Below, piece by piece: positions 24,694 through 34,013 of a stretch of 64,000 bases of DNA (the first letter of the stretch is position 1; each line of letters begins with the position of its first letter). The notes below the pieces were generated by a model that did no database searches, was not told the origin of the DNA, and worked only from the letters and a program-made list of their open reading frames with translations. The position numbers and the translations under genes were made by a program. This stretch comes from a bacterium (lineage in GTDB: Bacteria; Patescibacteria; Paceibacteria; UBA9973; UBA6065). The stretch covers positions 585,431 to 649,430 of the forward strand of contig JAUXUT010000149.1 of assembly GCA_030680695.1 (NCBI GenBank), given 5' to 3'.

Positions 24694-24734
24694 CCAAAGC
24701 AAAAGCCGTGCCGAAGGCACGGCTTTTGCTTTGG
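24694..24734 (+). terminator. Very strong terminator before pilB
   Basis: 19-bp perfect stem CCAAAGCAAAAGCCGTGCC and its complement with a GAA loop. Confidence 0.9.
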
Positions 24735-24753
24735 GGCCTGTTCGATTATGGGA

Positions 24754-24759
24754 TATAAT
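24754..24759 (+). promoter_or_regulatory. -10 box of pilB
   Basis: TATAAT 22 bases before the pilB start; no clear -35. Confidence 0.5.
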
Positions 24760-24781
24760 ATCAGTAATAAAATCTCATTAT

Positions 24782-26533
24782 ATGTATATCGAAGAAGGCC
24801 AACTCAAGAACTTCATCGTAGATTCGGGCCTTGTGTCAAAGAAAGACATCGCCGCTGCGGAAGCCGAGGCTCGTTCCAAAAAAACAAGCTTGGGAGAAGC
24901 GCTGGTCAATAAAGGCAGGCTGTCCGAAGACGACCTGCGCAAGACACAGGCTTATATATTGGGCATACCATTCGTTGACCTAAAGGGCCAAAAGATTGAA
25001 TTCGAAGTTCTTTCACTTATCCCAGAACCAATTGCAAGGAATCATAATATCGTTGCATTCAAAAAGAACGCAGACAGTCTCGAGGTTGCCATGCTCGACA
25101 CCGACGACCTTTCTGCTATCGAGTTCGTAAAAAAGAAGGTCGGTATACGTATCACACCACGCCTTACTGACAGCGAATCGATAAAGTCAGTATTGTTGCA
25201 GTACCAGAAAAGCCTCAAGGCCGAGTTCGGTGACCTCATAAAACAGGAAACGGCGACGCTCATGGCTCTTTCAGAAGAGATGGGGAACAAGACCGCGTCG
25301 AGCGCTGACCTCAAAAAGCTCGCCGAAGACCTGCCAGTTATTCGCATTGTCGACACACTTCTTAAACACGCTATCCTTCAAGGTGCATCCGACATCCATA
25401 TCGAGCCAGGGGAAAAAGAGCTCCATGTGCGCTATCGCATCGACGGACTTTTGCACGATGCAATGGTCCTTCCAAAAGAAGCTGAAACTTCTGTAACCGC
25501 TCGCATCAAAGTGCTTTCAAATCTAAAACTAGACGAGAAGCGCTTGCCACAAGACGGCCGTTTCAAAGTAGAGATGAATAGCGAGAAGGTCTCGTTGCGC
25601 GTTTCTATATTGCCAACTTTTTATGGCGAGAAAACAGTCATGCGACTTTTACGTGAGTCTGTTTCTGGTTTTACGCTCGAATACCTAGGTTTTCATGGTG
25701 CCGCACTTGAACGTATCCATGACGCAACTCGACTTGCGACGGGTATGATATTGGCCACTGGACCGACCGGATCAGGAAAGTCCACAACTCTTTATACCGT
25801 TCTCGACATTTTGAATACGCCGGACGTTAATATTTCGACCGTCGAAGACCCTGTCGAATACCAAATGCCGCGCGTTAATCAGACGCAGGTTCGCCCAGAC
25901 ATTGGATTCACCTTCGCGACTGGTCTGCGCAGTCTCGTTCGTCAGGACCCTGACATCATCATGGTGGGAGAAATCCGAGACAATGAAACAGCGTCACTTG
26001 CCGTTAACGCGGCCCTTACCGGTCACCTCGTGCTTTCGACATTGCACACCAACTCTGCTGCTGGATCTATACCACGACTTCTCGACATGAAAATCGAGCC
26101 GTTCCTGCTCGTCTCGACGCTTTCTGTGGTCATCGGTCAACGCCTCGTCCGCAAGCTTGCCGATTCCAAGGATCGCCGCCCGCTCACCAAAGCTGAACTC
26201 GGCGCGCTCGCCAAGGTTGTGGACCTCGACCGCATGCTAAAAATACTCAAGGACGAGAAGGTCATCGGCCCGAAAGACGATTGGAATAAGGTCATGTTCG
26301 GCACACCGAAGGCGGCTGAAGGCGAAGATGGATACAAAGGCCGCGTTGGTCTTCACGAAGTGCTCAAAATGTCGCCAGCCATCCGCGAGCTCATCATGAA
26401 AGGCGCAACATCGTCCGAAATCGAGGCTCAGGCCAAAAAAGAGGGCATGATCACAATGCTCGAAGACGGCATATTCGTGGCTGCACAGGGCCTTACTACA
26501 ATCGAGGAGGTGCTCCGAGTTGTTTCCGAATAG
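24782..26533 (+). CDS. pilB: Type IV pilus assembly ATPase PilB
   Basis: 583 aa from ATG 24782. N-terminal MshEN/GspE-N domain (VSKKDIAAAEAEARSKKTSLGEALV), then the secretion ATPase: ASDIHIEPGEKELHVRYRIDG, Walker A GPTGSGKSTTLY, Asp box VEDPVEYQ, Walker B DIIMVGEIRDNETA, His box LVLSTLHTNSA. The tetracysteine zinc motif of many GspE/PilB proteins is absent between the His box and the C-terminus. It powers pilus extension at the inner face of the membrane. Confidence 0.95.
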   Translation: MYIEEGQLKNFIVDSGLVSKKDIAAAEAEARSKKTSLGEALVNKGRLSEDDLRKTQAYILGIPFVDLKGQKIEFEVLSLIPEPIARNHNIVAFKKNADSLEVAMLDTDDLSAIEFVKKKVGIRITPRLTDSESIKSVLLQYQKSLKAEFGDLIKQETATLMALSEEMGNKTASSADLKKLAEDLPVIRIVDTLLKHAILQGASDIHIEPGEKELHVRYRIDGLLHDAMVLPKEAETSVTARIKVLSNLKLDEKRLPQDGRFKVEMNSEKVSLRVSILPTFYGEKTVMRLLRESVSGFTLEYLGFHGAALERIHDATRLATGMILATGPTGSGKSTTLYTVLDILNTPDVNISTVEDPVEYQMPRVNQTQVRPDIGFTFATGLRSLVRQDPDIIMVGEIRDNETASLAVNAALTGHLVLSTLHTNSAAGSIPRLLDMKIEPFLLVSTLSVVIGQRLVRKLADSKDRRPLTKAELGALAKVVDLDRMLKILKDEKVIGPKDDWNKVMFGTPKAAEGEDGYKGRVGLHEVLKMSPAIRELIMKGATSSEIEAQAKKEGMITMLEDGIFVAAQGLTTIEEVLRVVSE

Positions 26534-26561
26534 GGACAACCCACTTGCTTTTTGTATCGTT

Positions 26562-26651
26562 TTGTGATATACTATATAGATAAGGCGTATACACCGCCTC
26601 CATGTTCTTTTCATAAGTAAAAAGATAGTTCAACCCCAAAATAAGGAGGAA
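26562..26651 (+). promoter_or_regulatory. Promoter, small hairpin and strong RBS of the PEP-CTERM gene
   Basis: Extended -10 TGATATACT around 26565-26573, a GGCG/CGCC hairpin at 26584-26598, and AAGGAGG seven bases before the start, the best Shine-Dalgarno in the window. Confidence 0.6.
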
Positions 26652-27488
26652 ATGATGAGTCGTTTCATTGTAACCATCATGTTTGTGTTCGTGTTGGCCT
26701 TTTCGGCTAACACTGTTCGCGGCCAAATCTGGTTCGCGACTGACTTCGATTCGCCGGCGGACATCGGCAACCCATGGTTCAACTGGCAGTCGCCAATGCG
26801 GGCCTGGAGTCACCGGGTTGCCGACGGAAACCTTTACGTGGGTTTCTCCCTCGAGGAGATGCTCACCGCTCCAGGGGATCATCCCTGGGGGACAATGTCC
26901 AACCGTGGGTTCGCGCGGTCCATGTATCCGCAAGGGAACCCATTCGAGGTCTCGGCGACGATGTTCATTGACTCCGTCAAGTTAACGAACTCCTACACGT
27001 GGAGCCAGGACCTGAGCATCTACGGCGTCAACATCCTCAGTGTCGGCGCTTACGATTCCAGGCTTTCCGGCGATCCAGTGTGGCGGATTGGCATCACCGG
27101 GCCGTACACGCAGACCGCGTGGACGAACAGCGACATCCCTGTTACCGAGGGGTGGCACACAGTCACCCTCCAGCATGACGGATTGCACTTCGGTGCTTAC
27201 GTCGACGGGACCTTGATCGGCAGCGGCACGCTCACCAGTTTGCATATGGGGGTGGCGTTGTCGGGGTGGTCCCATGTGGACTACTCGAACGACTATGCGT
27301 CGCTCATGTTCGCCCAGGATCAATGGCCGTCACACGAGATCGTCTTCGGATCCGTCGAGTTCGGTCCGATGACCGCGGTCCCCGAGCCTTCGACCTGGGC
27401 TACGATTGCCGGCGCACTGGCTCTCGGGTTCGTTGCCGTCCGGCGCCACTCGCGTCAGTTGCGTCACTCGCGCCACCTGCGAGGTTGA
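26652..27488 (+). CDS. Secreted protein with PEP-CTERM sorting signal
   Basis: 278 aa. Signal peptide (IVTIMFVFVLAFSANTVRG), a LamG/concanavalin-like beta domain (WHTVTLQHDGLHFGAYVDG) and a C-terminal VPEPSTWATIAGALALGF helix plus Arg/His-rich tail: a textbook PEP-CTERM signal, recognised by exosortase in Planctomycetes, Verrucomicrobia and Proteobacteria. It lies alone between pilB and pilC, with its own RBS and terminator, and is clearly more GC-rich than both. Probably a horizontal import; no exosortase is in the window. The last residues contain a short duplicated RHSRQL/RHSRHL unit. Confidence 0.85.
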   Translation: MMSRFIVTIMFVFVLAFSANTVRGQIWFATDFDSPADIGNPWFNWQSPMRAWSHRVADGNLYVGFSLEEMLTAPGDHPWGTMSNRGFARSMYPQGNPFEVSATMFIDSVKLTNSYTWSQDLSIYGVNILSVGAYDSRLSGDPVWRIGITGPYTQTAWTNSDIPVTEGWHTVTLQHDGLHFGAYVDGTLIGSGTLTSLHMGVALSGWSHVDYSNDYASLMFAQDQWPSHEIVFGSVEFGPMTAVPEPSTWATIAGALALGFVAVRRHSRQLRHSRHLRG

Positions 27489-27516
27489 AAGTTCTTCGCT
27501 GGCACCAGCCAGCAGC

Positions 27517-27545
27517 AAGCCGCTCCTATCGGAGCGGCTTTTTTA
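27517..27545 (+). terminator. Terminator of the PEP-CTERM gene
   Basis: AAGCCGCTCC / GGAGCGGCTT with TATC loop, followed by TTTTTT-type tract. Confidence 0.88.
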
Positions 27546-27605
27546 TTGCTGATATGGAGTTTTCCGGCATGGCGTCGAGGGTGATACAATATTTCAAGCT
27601 CTACT

Positions 27606-28823
27606 ATGATTTTTTCTTACAAAGCCGTCCGTGCCGACGGGACAGAATACGAATCGACCGCAGAAGCCGACGACAAGTTCGCGCTTTATAAAGACCTGCA
27701 CGCCAAAGGCGAGGCCGTTTTACATGTAAAAGAGAAAGGTGGAAGATCTGGATCTGGAAAAAGCATCTGGACTATATCTTTTGGTGGTGCCAAGGCGGCA
27801 GACCGGATCATGTTCGCCAAGAATCTGTCAGCAATGCTTCGCGCCGGTCTGCCGCTTGCCCGAGCCCTTTCGGTCCTTGATCGCCAGATGTCTGGCAAGG
27901 TGTGGCGCGATATGTTCGCATCTTTTCAAGACGACCTCGCCAAGGGTGTTTCGTTCTCGACCGCGCTCGCCAAGTTTCCTAAATCATTCCCGCCAATTTT
28001 TACAGCCATGGTTGCGGCAGGGGAAGAATCAGGAAACCTGTCTGGCGCGCTTTCGATTGTTGGCGAGCAATTAGACAAGTCACATAGGCTGCAAAAGAAA
28101 GTGAAGGGCGCCATGATGTATCCAGCAATTATCCTCGGCATCATGGTTGCTATAGGAATACTCATGTTCGTGTATGTGGTGCCAAAACTCACCGCCACGT
28201 TTCGTGACTTCGGAGTCGAGCTTCCGCTTGCAACCCGCGCAATATTAGGCTTATCTGACCTTGTTTCAAACCACTCTGTGTTGCTTTTCACGTCAATAAT
28301 CGCGGTGGTTGCGCTTGTATTTTTCGCACTTCGTTCTAAACCTGGTAAATCCGCGTTCCACAGATTCGTACTTATTATTCCGGTCATCGGCCCGATCGCG
28401 AAAGAAGTAAACTCGGCCCGCACAGCGAGAACGATGTCGTCTTTGCTTTCTTCTGGTGTGGACATGGTGGCCGCCATCAAGATTTCCAGCAACGTCGTGC
28501 AGAACGTTCATTACAAGGCCATGCTCGAGCGAACAGCTGAGGACATACAAAAAGGTTCAACATTGCAATCTTTGTTCTTGCCGCGCGGCGACCTGTATCC
28601 ATCATTCGTTTCCGAAATGATCGGTGTGGGTGAGGAAACAGGAACCTTGTCGAAAACACTCTTGGAAGTGGCGATATTCTATGAAGGCGAGGTCGAGCAA
28701 AAAACCAAAGACATCTCGACCATCATCGAACCAGCGCTTATGGTTATCATCGGCATTGGTGTTGGTGTGTTCGCGCTCGCAATGATTGCGCCTATCTACT
28801 CGCTCACAGAAAACATAAATTAA
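27606..28823 (+). CDS. pilC: Type IV pilus inner-membrane platform protein PilC
   Basis: 405 aa. Two GspF domains: first with FAKNLSAMLRAGLPLARAL and MVAAGEESGNLSGAL, second with ARTMSSLLSSGVDMVAAI and MIGVGEETGTLSKTL. Three transmembrane helices (about 165-190, 215-240, 375-395). It couples PilB to pilin polymerisation. Preceded by TACAAT about 15 bases before the start. Confidence 0.95.
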   Translation: MIFSYKAVRADGTEYESTAEADDKFALYKDLHAKGEAVLHVKEKGGRSGSGKSIWTISFGGAKAADRIMFAKNLSAMLRAGLPLARALSVLDRQMSGKVWRDMFASFQDDLAKGVSFSTALAKFPKSFPPIFTAMVAAGEESGNLSGALSIVGEQLDKSHRLQKKVKGAMMYPAIILGIMVAIGILMFVYVVPKLTATFRDFGVELPLATRAILGLSDLVSNHSVLLFTSIIAVVALVFFALRSKPGKSAFHRFVLIIPVIGPIAKEVNSARTARTMSSLLSSGVDMVAAIKISSNVVQNVHYKAMLERTAEDIQKGSTLQSLFLPRGDLYPSFVSEMIGVGEETGTLSKTLLEVAIFYEGEVEQKTKDISTIIEPALMVIIGIGVGVFALAMIAPIYSLTENIN

Positions 28824-28841
28824 TTGCTCGAAAGAGTTTTT

Positions 28842-29294
28842 ATGAAACACAGCCAAAACAAGGGATTCACGTTACTAGAAGCCATAATATCGATTGCGAT
28901 AATATCGTCCTTGGCCGGCCTTTCGGTTGTCGCATATTCATCCTTTTCACAACGTGAGGCACTTAATGCCGCGGCATCGACCGCTGCTGCTATGTTACGA
29001 GACGCTCGTGCACAAACCATCGCTTCGGTCGGCGGATCTCAGTACGGTGTTCTCATAGAACCGACGAGATACGTGCTTTTCAGGGGTGCAAGCTATGACG
29101 TTTCGTCACCTCATAATCAAGCAGTGATATTTAGTTCTCGTGTCCGTGCGTCATCAAGCCAGTCATCATTCGTCTTTGAACGCGTGACTGGCGATGCCTC
29201 GGCATCTGGTATCATTGAGGTATACCTCGCCTCTGACCCTTCCACAAAAAAGACCGTAGTCGTGCAGGGAACAGGGCTTGTAAGCATAGAATGA
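28842..29294 (+). CDS. Type IV prepilin-like protein (GspH/FimT-like)
   Basis: 150 aa from ATG 28842. Prepilin signature KG/FTLLEAIISIAIISSLAG: Gly-Phe cleavage, Glu at +5 and a hydrophobic helix. A pseudopilin-type globular domain follows (AAAMLRDARAQTIAS). It overlaps the next prepilin gene by four bases (ATGA). Confidence 0.9.
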   Translation: MKHSQNKGFTLLEAIISIAIISSLAGLSVVAYSSFSQREALNAAASTAAAMLRDARAQTIASVGGSQYGVLIEPTRYVLFRGASYDVSSPHNQAVIFSSRVRASSSQSSFVFERVTGDASASGIIEVYLASDPSTKKTVVVQGTGLVSIE

Positions 29295-29782
29295 TAAGCG
29301 CATTTGCACACATAACAGGAAAAAAAGAAAAAGGCTCGGGCCTTGTAGAGATTGTTATCGCTGGGGCGATACTTTCCGCAATATCCATGGCGTTTCTTGG
29401 GACACTTTCAATCCTTTCGCAATTCCACCAGAAGGACATGATGATTATTAAAGGCCAGCTTCTCGCCGAGGAAGGTCTCGAGGCGATTCGTCTAATGAAA
29501 GGTGCTGGTTGGAACGCTATCTCGACGATTCCTACAGGACAAGCCATGTATCTTGCCCTTGGTGAATCCACGTGGAATGCGACAACATCGCCAGATGTTG
29601 TTGATGGGCAATTTCACCGATCTTTTACCCTTTCACAAGTCAGTCGCGACGCAACAGGAGACATCGTTTCATCTGGCGGTTCAGTCGATCCAGGCACGCT
29701 TCTTGCCGAGGTGACTGTGTCGTGGCTCTGGCGCAACGCAACATCGACTGTAAGCTATCAAACCTATGTTACGAGCCTCTAA
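29291..29782 (+). CDS. Type IV prepilin-like protein (PilV-like)
   Basis: 163 aa. Cleavage motif EKGSG/LVEIVIAGAILSAI with Glu five residues into the mature helix; then LLAEEGLEAIRLMKGAGWNAI, frequent in minor pilins of CPR. Overlaps both neighbours, indicating translational coupling within the pilin operon. Confidence 0.85.
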   Translation: MISAFAHITGKKEKGSGLVEIVIAGAILSAISMAFLGTLSILSQFHQKDMMIIKGQLLAEEGLEAIRLMKGAGWNAISTIPTGQAMYLALGESTWNATTSPDVVDGQFHRSFTLSQVSRDATGDIVSSGGSVDPGTLLAEVTVSWLWRNATSTVSYQTYVTSL

Positions 29783-30311
29783 TCAGACTAATACGAGGCC
29801 GACGCGTTCTCGTGGCTTCACACTCGCCGAGACTTTAGTGTATGCCGGACTCGTCGCCTTCCTTCTCGTTGTTATTGTTCAAGCAACAATTGCTGTGGCC
29901 AGGTCCCATGATCGGTCGAGCACCTATCTCGACGTAAACGCAACGGCCATGACGGCTTTCAGCAGATTCTCGCGCGATATACGTCGCGCTACGGGTGTCG
30001 ACTTTGTGGCAAGCACCATTGGGGCGTCGCCAGGCAGGCTCGTACTCGAGATGAAAAGAGATGACGGCACGAACGACATTGTTGACCTGTATCTATCGGG
30101 TAGCAAAATACACGTCGAGAATAACGGCGTTTTAATCGGCGACCTCACGCCTAGTAACATGGATGTGTCCAATTTAACTTTCCGCATTTTTACCGCCGCG
30201 AGCACCACAGCTGTGCGCATAGAAATGACCGTCGCGCCTGATAATATGCCCGACGTGCATGCCGTGAATTTCTACGGTACGTATGTATTGCGTGGATCGT
30301 ATGTCGAATAA
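29766..30311 (+). CDS. Type IV prepilin-like protein (PilW/PulJ-like)
   Basis: 181 aa. Prepilin motif SRG/FTLAETLVYAGLVAFLLVV, then MTAFSRFSRDIRRATG and RLVLEMKRDDG typical of PilW/GspJ minor pilins. Start ATG 29766 lies inside the end of the previous gene. Confidence 0.85.
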   Translation: MLRASNQTNTRPTRSRGFTLAETLVYAGLVAFLLVVIVQATIAVARSHDRSSTYLDVNATAMTAFSRFSRDIRRATGVDFVASTIGASPGRLVLEMKRDDGTNDIVDLYLSGSKIHVENNGVLIGDLTPSNMDVSNLTFRIFTAASTTAVRIEMTVAPDNMPDVHAVNFYGTYVLRGSYVE

Positions 30312-30321
30312 CTCTATGTAA

Positions 30322-32070
30322 ATGCAAATGATTCGCAATAACCAAAATAGAAAAGGGGCACAGGGCGGATACGTTCTTATTACTTCTCTTATATTCCTAA
30401 TGGCTGGTGGTGGGGCGGTCGTAGCTGGCCTTTCAGATGGTGTTGTCCGTGAAGTCCGTTCAATAAGAAATGAATCTTATTCCAAGCAGGGTTATTTCGC
30501 TTCGGAATCAGCTCTCGAAGATGCCCTGTACAGGATACGATCGGGAATGAATATCGATGCCACCGAGACCGTGTCTTTGGGTTCGAGCCAAGCTTCCGTG
30601 ACGATAACGACAGGTTCCGAACAGACAATCGTTACGTCCCAAGGAACTTCTGGTGGAACGACGCGGAGCACCGCCGCAACACTTTCCGGGGGCGAGAGCG
30701 TTGGATTTAACTATGCTATACAAGGTGGCCTGGGTGGAATCGATATCGCTTCTGGTATAAACATCACAGGAAGTCTTTATACTACGGGTACAATCAGGTC
30801 TGCAGGCAACGCATCTATATCTGGACAAGCTGTTTCCGCAGAAGTTCCTGTTATATATCTCGATCAAGATAATTCAACACCCGCAACGCCAACACAGTTC
30901 ATCAATTTCGGTAATGCTGCATCAACCCAGGATTTCGCACAAAGCTTCACTGTAAGTTCCAGCACATCGCTTATGAGCGTGCAGCTTTATATACGCAAGA
31001 TAGGAAACCCATCGAATGCCACGGTGAAGATAACAGCAAACAGCGGCAGCAATCCCAATTTCCATAACCCGCTCGCATCAGGAACGCTTTCATCCTCGCT
31101 TCTTACCGAATCATATCAGTGGGTCGAGATAACACTCACTGCTAATCCAATACTTAATGCGGGGACGACATATTGGATCGTCATAGATGCGAATCCTGAT
31201 GTATCAAATTATTATTCTGTGGCGGCGAACAATTCTTATTCTGGTGGGCAGGGCAAGATAGGAAGGGGGGACTGGGGTCAATGGGGCAATACCTCACCAT
31301 CTGGTCTCGATATGTATTTCAAGGCATACATCGGATCAAACAAAATCGGCGTTGCCGGACACGACACATATAATCGTCTTACAGTCGGCAGCGCGTATGC
31401 AAATCAGGTGAGCTTTGTGAACGCATCCGGAGTCATTTATTGCCAAGAAGGCGGCAGTAACAATAAGCCATGCGATACTTCTCGTGCCGATCCGATCATT
31501 GAAAGAATGCCGGTGCCAAATGACGCTATCGAGTTTTGGAAGGCCGAGGCAGAAGCAGGTGGAACTTTGCCTACTCAGACGGTAGGGTCTACAGGAGCAA
31601 CTATTGGTCCCAAGAAAATTAACGGAAATCTTAACGTCGGATCCGGTGGAACTTTACAGGTTTCTGGCACTTTGTGGGTCACAGGTAATGTTAATTTGGA
31701 CGGCGGTGCAATGATTCGTTCAGCAGATTCTTCCAAAAGCTTTGCCATCGTCTCAGACGGTTCTATATCCGTGTCTGGTGGAGCTAAAGTCAACGGAGGT
31801 GCAAATAGTCACATACTATTTATATCTACAAGTACCGATGACCCTGCTATATACATCAATGGAGGCACGAACAGTATCGCGGCCGTTGCTCCAAACGGCA
31901 TAATGCGCATTTTGGGAGGCGCCACGGTAAAAGCAATATCCGCCAAACACGTTTATTTATCTGGAAACTCTACCATAATTTATGACCCAGAGATGTCCAT
32001 GCTTAACATTTCCGGTGGATCATCGTCTTCAGGACCCCTCAATATTAAGTCCTGGAGGGAGGTAGAGTAG
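30322..32070 (+). CDS. PilX-like minor pilin with large repetitive extracellular domain
   Basis: 582 aa. N-terminal hydrophobic helix GGYVLITSLIFLMAGGGAV resembles PilX/GspK-type minor pilins, followed by ESALEDALYRIRSG. The rest is a long Gly/Ser/Thr-rich region, including a choice-of-anchor-like beta domain (about 180-340) and a C-terminal beta-helix-like stretch (GNLNVGSGGTLQVSGTLWVTGNVNLDGG pattern in parts). It may sit at the pilus tip or decorate the pilus. Last gene of the pilin operon. Confidence 0.8.
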   Translation: MQMIRNNQNRKGAQGGYVLITSLIFLMAGGGAVVAGLSDGVVREVRSIRNESYSKQGYFASESALEDALYRIRSGMNIDATETVSLGSSQASVTITTGSEQTIVTSQGTSGGTTRSTAATLSGGESVGFNYAIQGGLGGIDIASGINITGSLYTTGTIRSAGNASISGQAVSAEVPVIYLDQDNSTPATPTQFINFGNAASTQDFAQSFTVSSSTSLMSVQLYIRKIGNPSNATVKITANSGSNPNFHNPLASGTLSSSLLTESYQWVEITLTANPILNAGTTYWIVIDANPDVSNYYSVAANNSYSGGQGKIGRGDWGQWGNTSPSGLDMYFKAYIGSNKIGVAGHDTYNRLTVGSAYANQVSFVNASGVIYCQEGGSNNKPCDTSRADPIIERMPVPNDAIEFWKAEAEAGGTLPTQTVGSTGATIGPKKINGNLNVGSGGTLQVSGTLWVTGNVNLDGGAMIRSADSSKSFAIVSDGSISVSGGAKVNGGANSHILFISTSTDDPAIYINGGTNSIAAVAPNGIMRILGGATVKAISAKHVYLSGNSTIIYDPEMSMLNISGGSSSSGPLNIKSWREVE

Positions 32071-32110
32071 CGGTCTACGAGCGGTCCCGAAGTGGTGTAT
32101 ACTCTGTAAT

Positions 32111-32890
32111 ATGAAGAAAAAAGGCACAAAAAAGCGCTTCTTACTGGTCGCCAACTGGAAGATGAATCCAGATAGCCTCGAAGATGCCAAGGTTCTTGCG
32201 GCTGCTTTTGAACGAAAGGCTAAAAAATCAGCCAGGACGGCTGTTGTCGTATGTCCGCCCGCCCCGTTCATCACAACTTTGGTGGGTAATGGTAAAAAGT
32301 CTGTCAGGATAGGCTCCCAGGACATTGATCACCGTACGGAAGGTTCATTCACTGGTTCAGTTTCAGCTCGCCAGGTTCGCACATCAGGGGCTGAATACGC
32401 CATCATTGGCCACAGCGAACGCCGTGCCGCTGGCGACACTGACGCAATCATTGTCGAGAAGGTTTTACGTGCATTTGAGGCCGGACTCAAAGTAATTCTG
32501 TGTGTTGGCGAGGATAAGCGTGACCACAATGCGCAATATTTGCTCGCTGTCCGTTCTCAACTCATGGCTGTGCTCGCCAAAGTTGAAAAATCGAGGCTCA
32601 AGCAGATAGTCATTGCGTACGAGCCAGTTTGGGCGATTGGTAAAAGCTTCGCGTCGGCACTCTCGCCTCGCGACATACACGAAATGTCTATATTTATAAA
32701 GAAGGTTGTGGCCGAGGCTGCAGGTAAAGATGCCGGACTTCGAGCACAAGTGCTTTACGGCGGGTCAGTGAGTGTTGATTCTGCTCGTGATATGCTCGCT
32801 GAAGGTGGTGTGGACGGACTCCTCGTTGGCAGGCAGTCCCTAGACGCCGAAAATTTTAACGGCATCATTGATCATGCAGACTCCATTTAA
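32111..32890 (+). CDS. tpiA: Triosephosphate isomerase
   Basis: 259 aa. All catalytic motifs present: NWKMN (Lys), IIGHSERR (electrophilic His), AYEPVWAIG (Glu base), and phosphate-binding YGGSVS plus GLLVGRQSL. Interconverts DHAP and glyceraldehyde-3-phosphate. Its 3' end overlaps pgk by 17 bases, a glycolytic two-gene operon. TGTAAT just before the ATG. Confidence 0.96.
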   Translation: MKKKGTKKRFLLVANWKMNPDSLEDAKVLAAAFERKAKKSARTAVVVCPPAPFITTLVGNGKKSVRIGSQDIDHRTEGSFTGSVSARQVRTSGAEYAIIGHSERRAAGDTDAIIVEKVLRAFEAGLKVILCVGEDKRDHNAQYLLAVRSQLMAVLAKVEKSRLKQIVIAYEPVWAIGKSFASALSPRDIHEMSIFIKKVVAEAAGKDAGLRAQVLYGGSVSVDSARDMLAEGGVDGLLVGRQSLDAENFNGIIDHADSI

Positions 32891-34001
32891 AAAACTTTCA
32901 GACCTCAAAGATTTGCGCGGCAAGCGCGTTCTTTTACGTCTCGATCTCAATGTGCCAATAATCGGAGATGAAGTGCGAGATGACTTTCGTATCAGACGTT
33001 CAATGCCTACACTTGAAATGCTCCGTGATGCTGGCGCGAAGACTATCGTCATAAGCCATATCGAGAGCGATCTCACCGACTCACTTGGACGCATCGCTTC
33101 TTATATTGGGACATTTGTTCCAATTAAAGCTTTCATAGGCAAACTCAATGACGCACCGGGCATAGTCGCCAATATGGTAGACGGCGATATAGTCATGCTC
33201 GACAATCTCCGTCATGATCTAGGCGAGAAGGCCAATGACCCAGTATTCGCTGGAAGGCTCGCGAGCCTCGCTGACATATATGTGAACGACGCCTTCGCTG
33301 TATCGCATCGCGAACACGCGTCAATTGTTTCTGTGCCACGTCTCATACCTTCTTATGCGGGACCACTCCTCGCCGAAGAAGTAAGCGAGCTTTCCAAGGC
33401 CTTTGAACCAGAGCGCCCGTTTGTCTTTCTGCTCGGTGGCGCCAAATTCGACACTAAATTGCCGCTCATCGAAAAGTTTTTAAAAATCGCTGATTATGTG
33501 TTTGTCGGCGGTGCATTGGCTAACGATTTGTTTAAGGAAAAGGGCTATGAAGTAGGTAAATCTCTCGTATCAAATTTGTCGATGAACCTTAAACACATAG
33601 AAAACAATCCAAAACTCCTCCTACCCGACGATGTTGTCTCGGCTAATCCTATGGATAAGTCCGTGAAAAGTCCCGAAGAGCTCGGTGTGGACGACAATAT
33701 TCTCGATGCGGGACCGCGTACAATAAGCGAACTTTCAGATGTCATGACTGGCGCGGCGTTCGTTCTTTGGAATGGCCCGATCGGCGATTACGAGAAAGGT
33801 TATTCGGAAGGCTCAGAAGCGCTTGCACAAGCGATTGTTGAAAGCGGCGCACGTTCGATTGTTGGCGGCGGCGACACGATTGCAATTATCGCCAAGAAAG
33901 GCTTACTCGATAAGTTTTCGTTCGTTTCTACTGGCGGTGGGGCTATGTTAGAATTCTTGGCCAAGGGCACTTTGCCCGGTATAGATGCACTGAAGTCATA
34001 A
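32874..34001 (+). CDS. pgk: Phosphoglycerate kinase
   Basis: 375 aa from ATG 32874 (a TTG at 32868 is possible). Substrate site RVLLRLDLNVP, DDFRIRRSMPTLEML, VMLDNLRHD, VNDAFAVSHREHAS, ATP site LLGGAKFDTKLPLIE and WNGPIGDYE, hinge GGGDTIAI and STGGGAMLEFL. Shorter than E. coli Pgk (387) and with small deletions, but catalytic residues are intact. Makes ATP in lower glycolysis. Confidence 0.95.
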   Translation: MQTPFKKLSDLKDLRGKRVLLRLDLNVPIIGDEVRDDFRIRRSMPTLEMLRDAGAKTIVISHIESDLTDSLGRIASYIGTFVPIKAFIGKLNDAPGIVANMVDGDIVMLDNLRHDLGEKANDPVFAGRLASLADIYVNDAFAVSHREHASIVSVPRLIPSYAGPLLAEEVSELSKAFEPERPFVFLLGGAKFDTKLPLIEKFLKIADYVFVGGALANDLFKEKGYEVGKSLVSNLSMNLKHIENNPKLLLPDDVVSANPMDKSVKSPEELGVDDNILDAGPRTISELSDVMTGAAFVLWNGPIGDYEKGYSEGSEALAQAIVESGARSIVGGGDTIAIIAKKGLLDKFSFVSTGGGAMLEFLAKGTLPGIDALKS

Positions 34002-34013
34002 CAGACTCACAAA

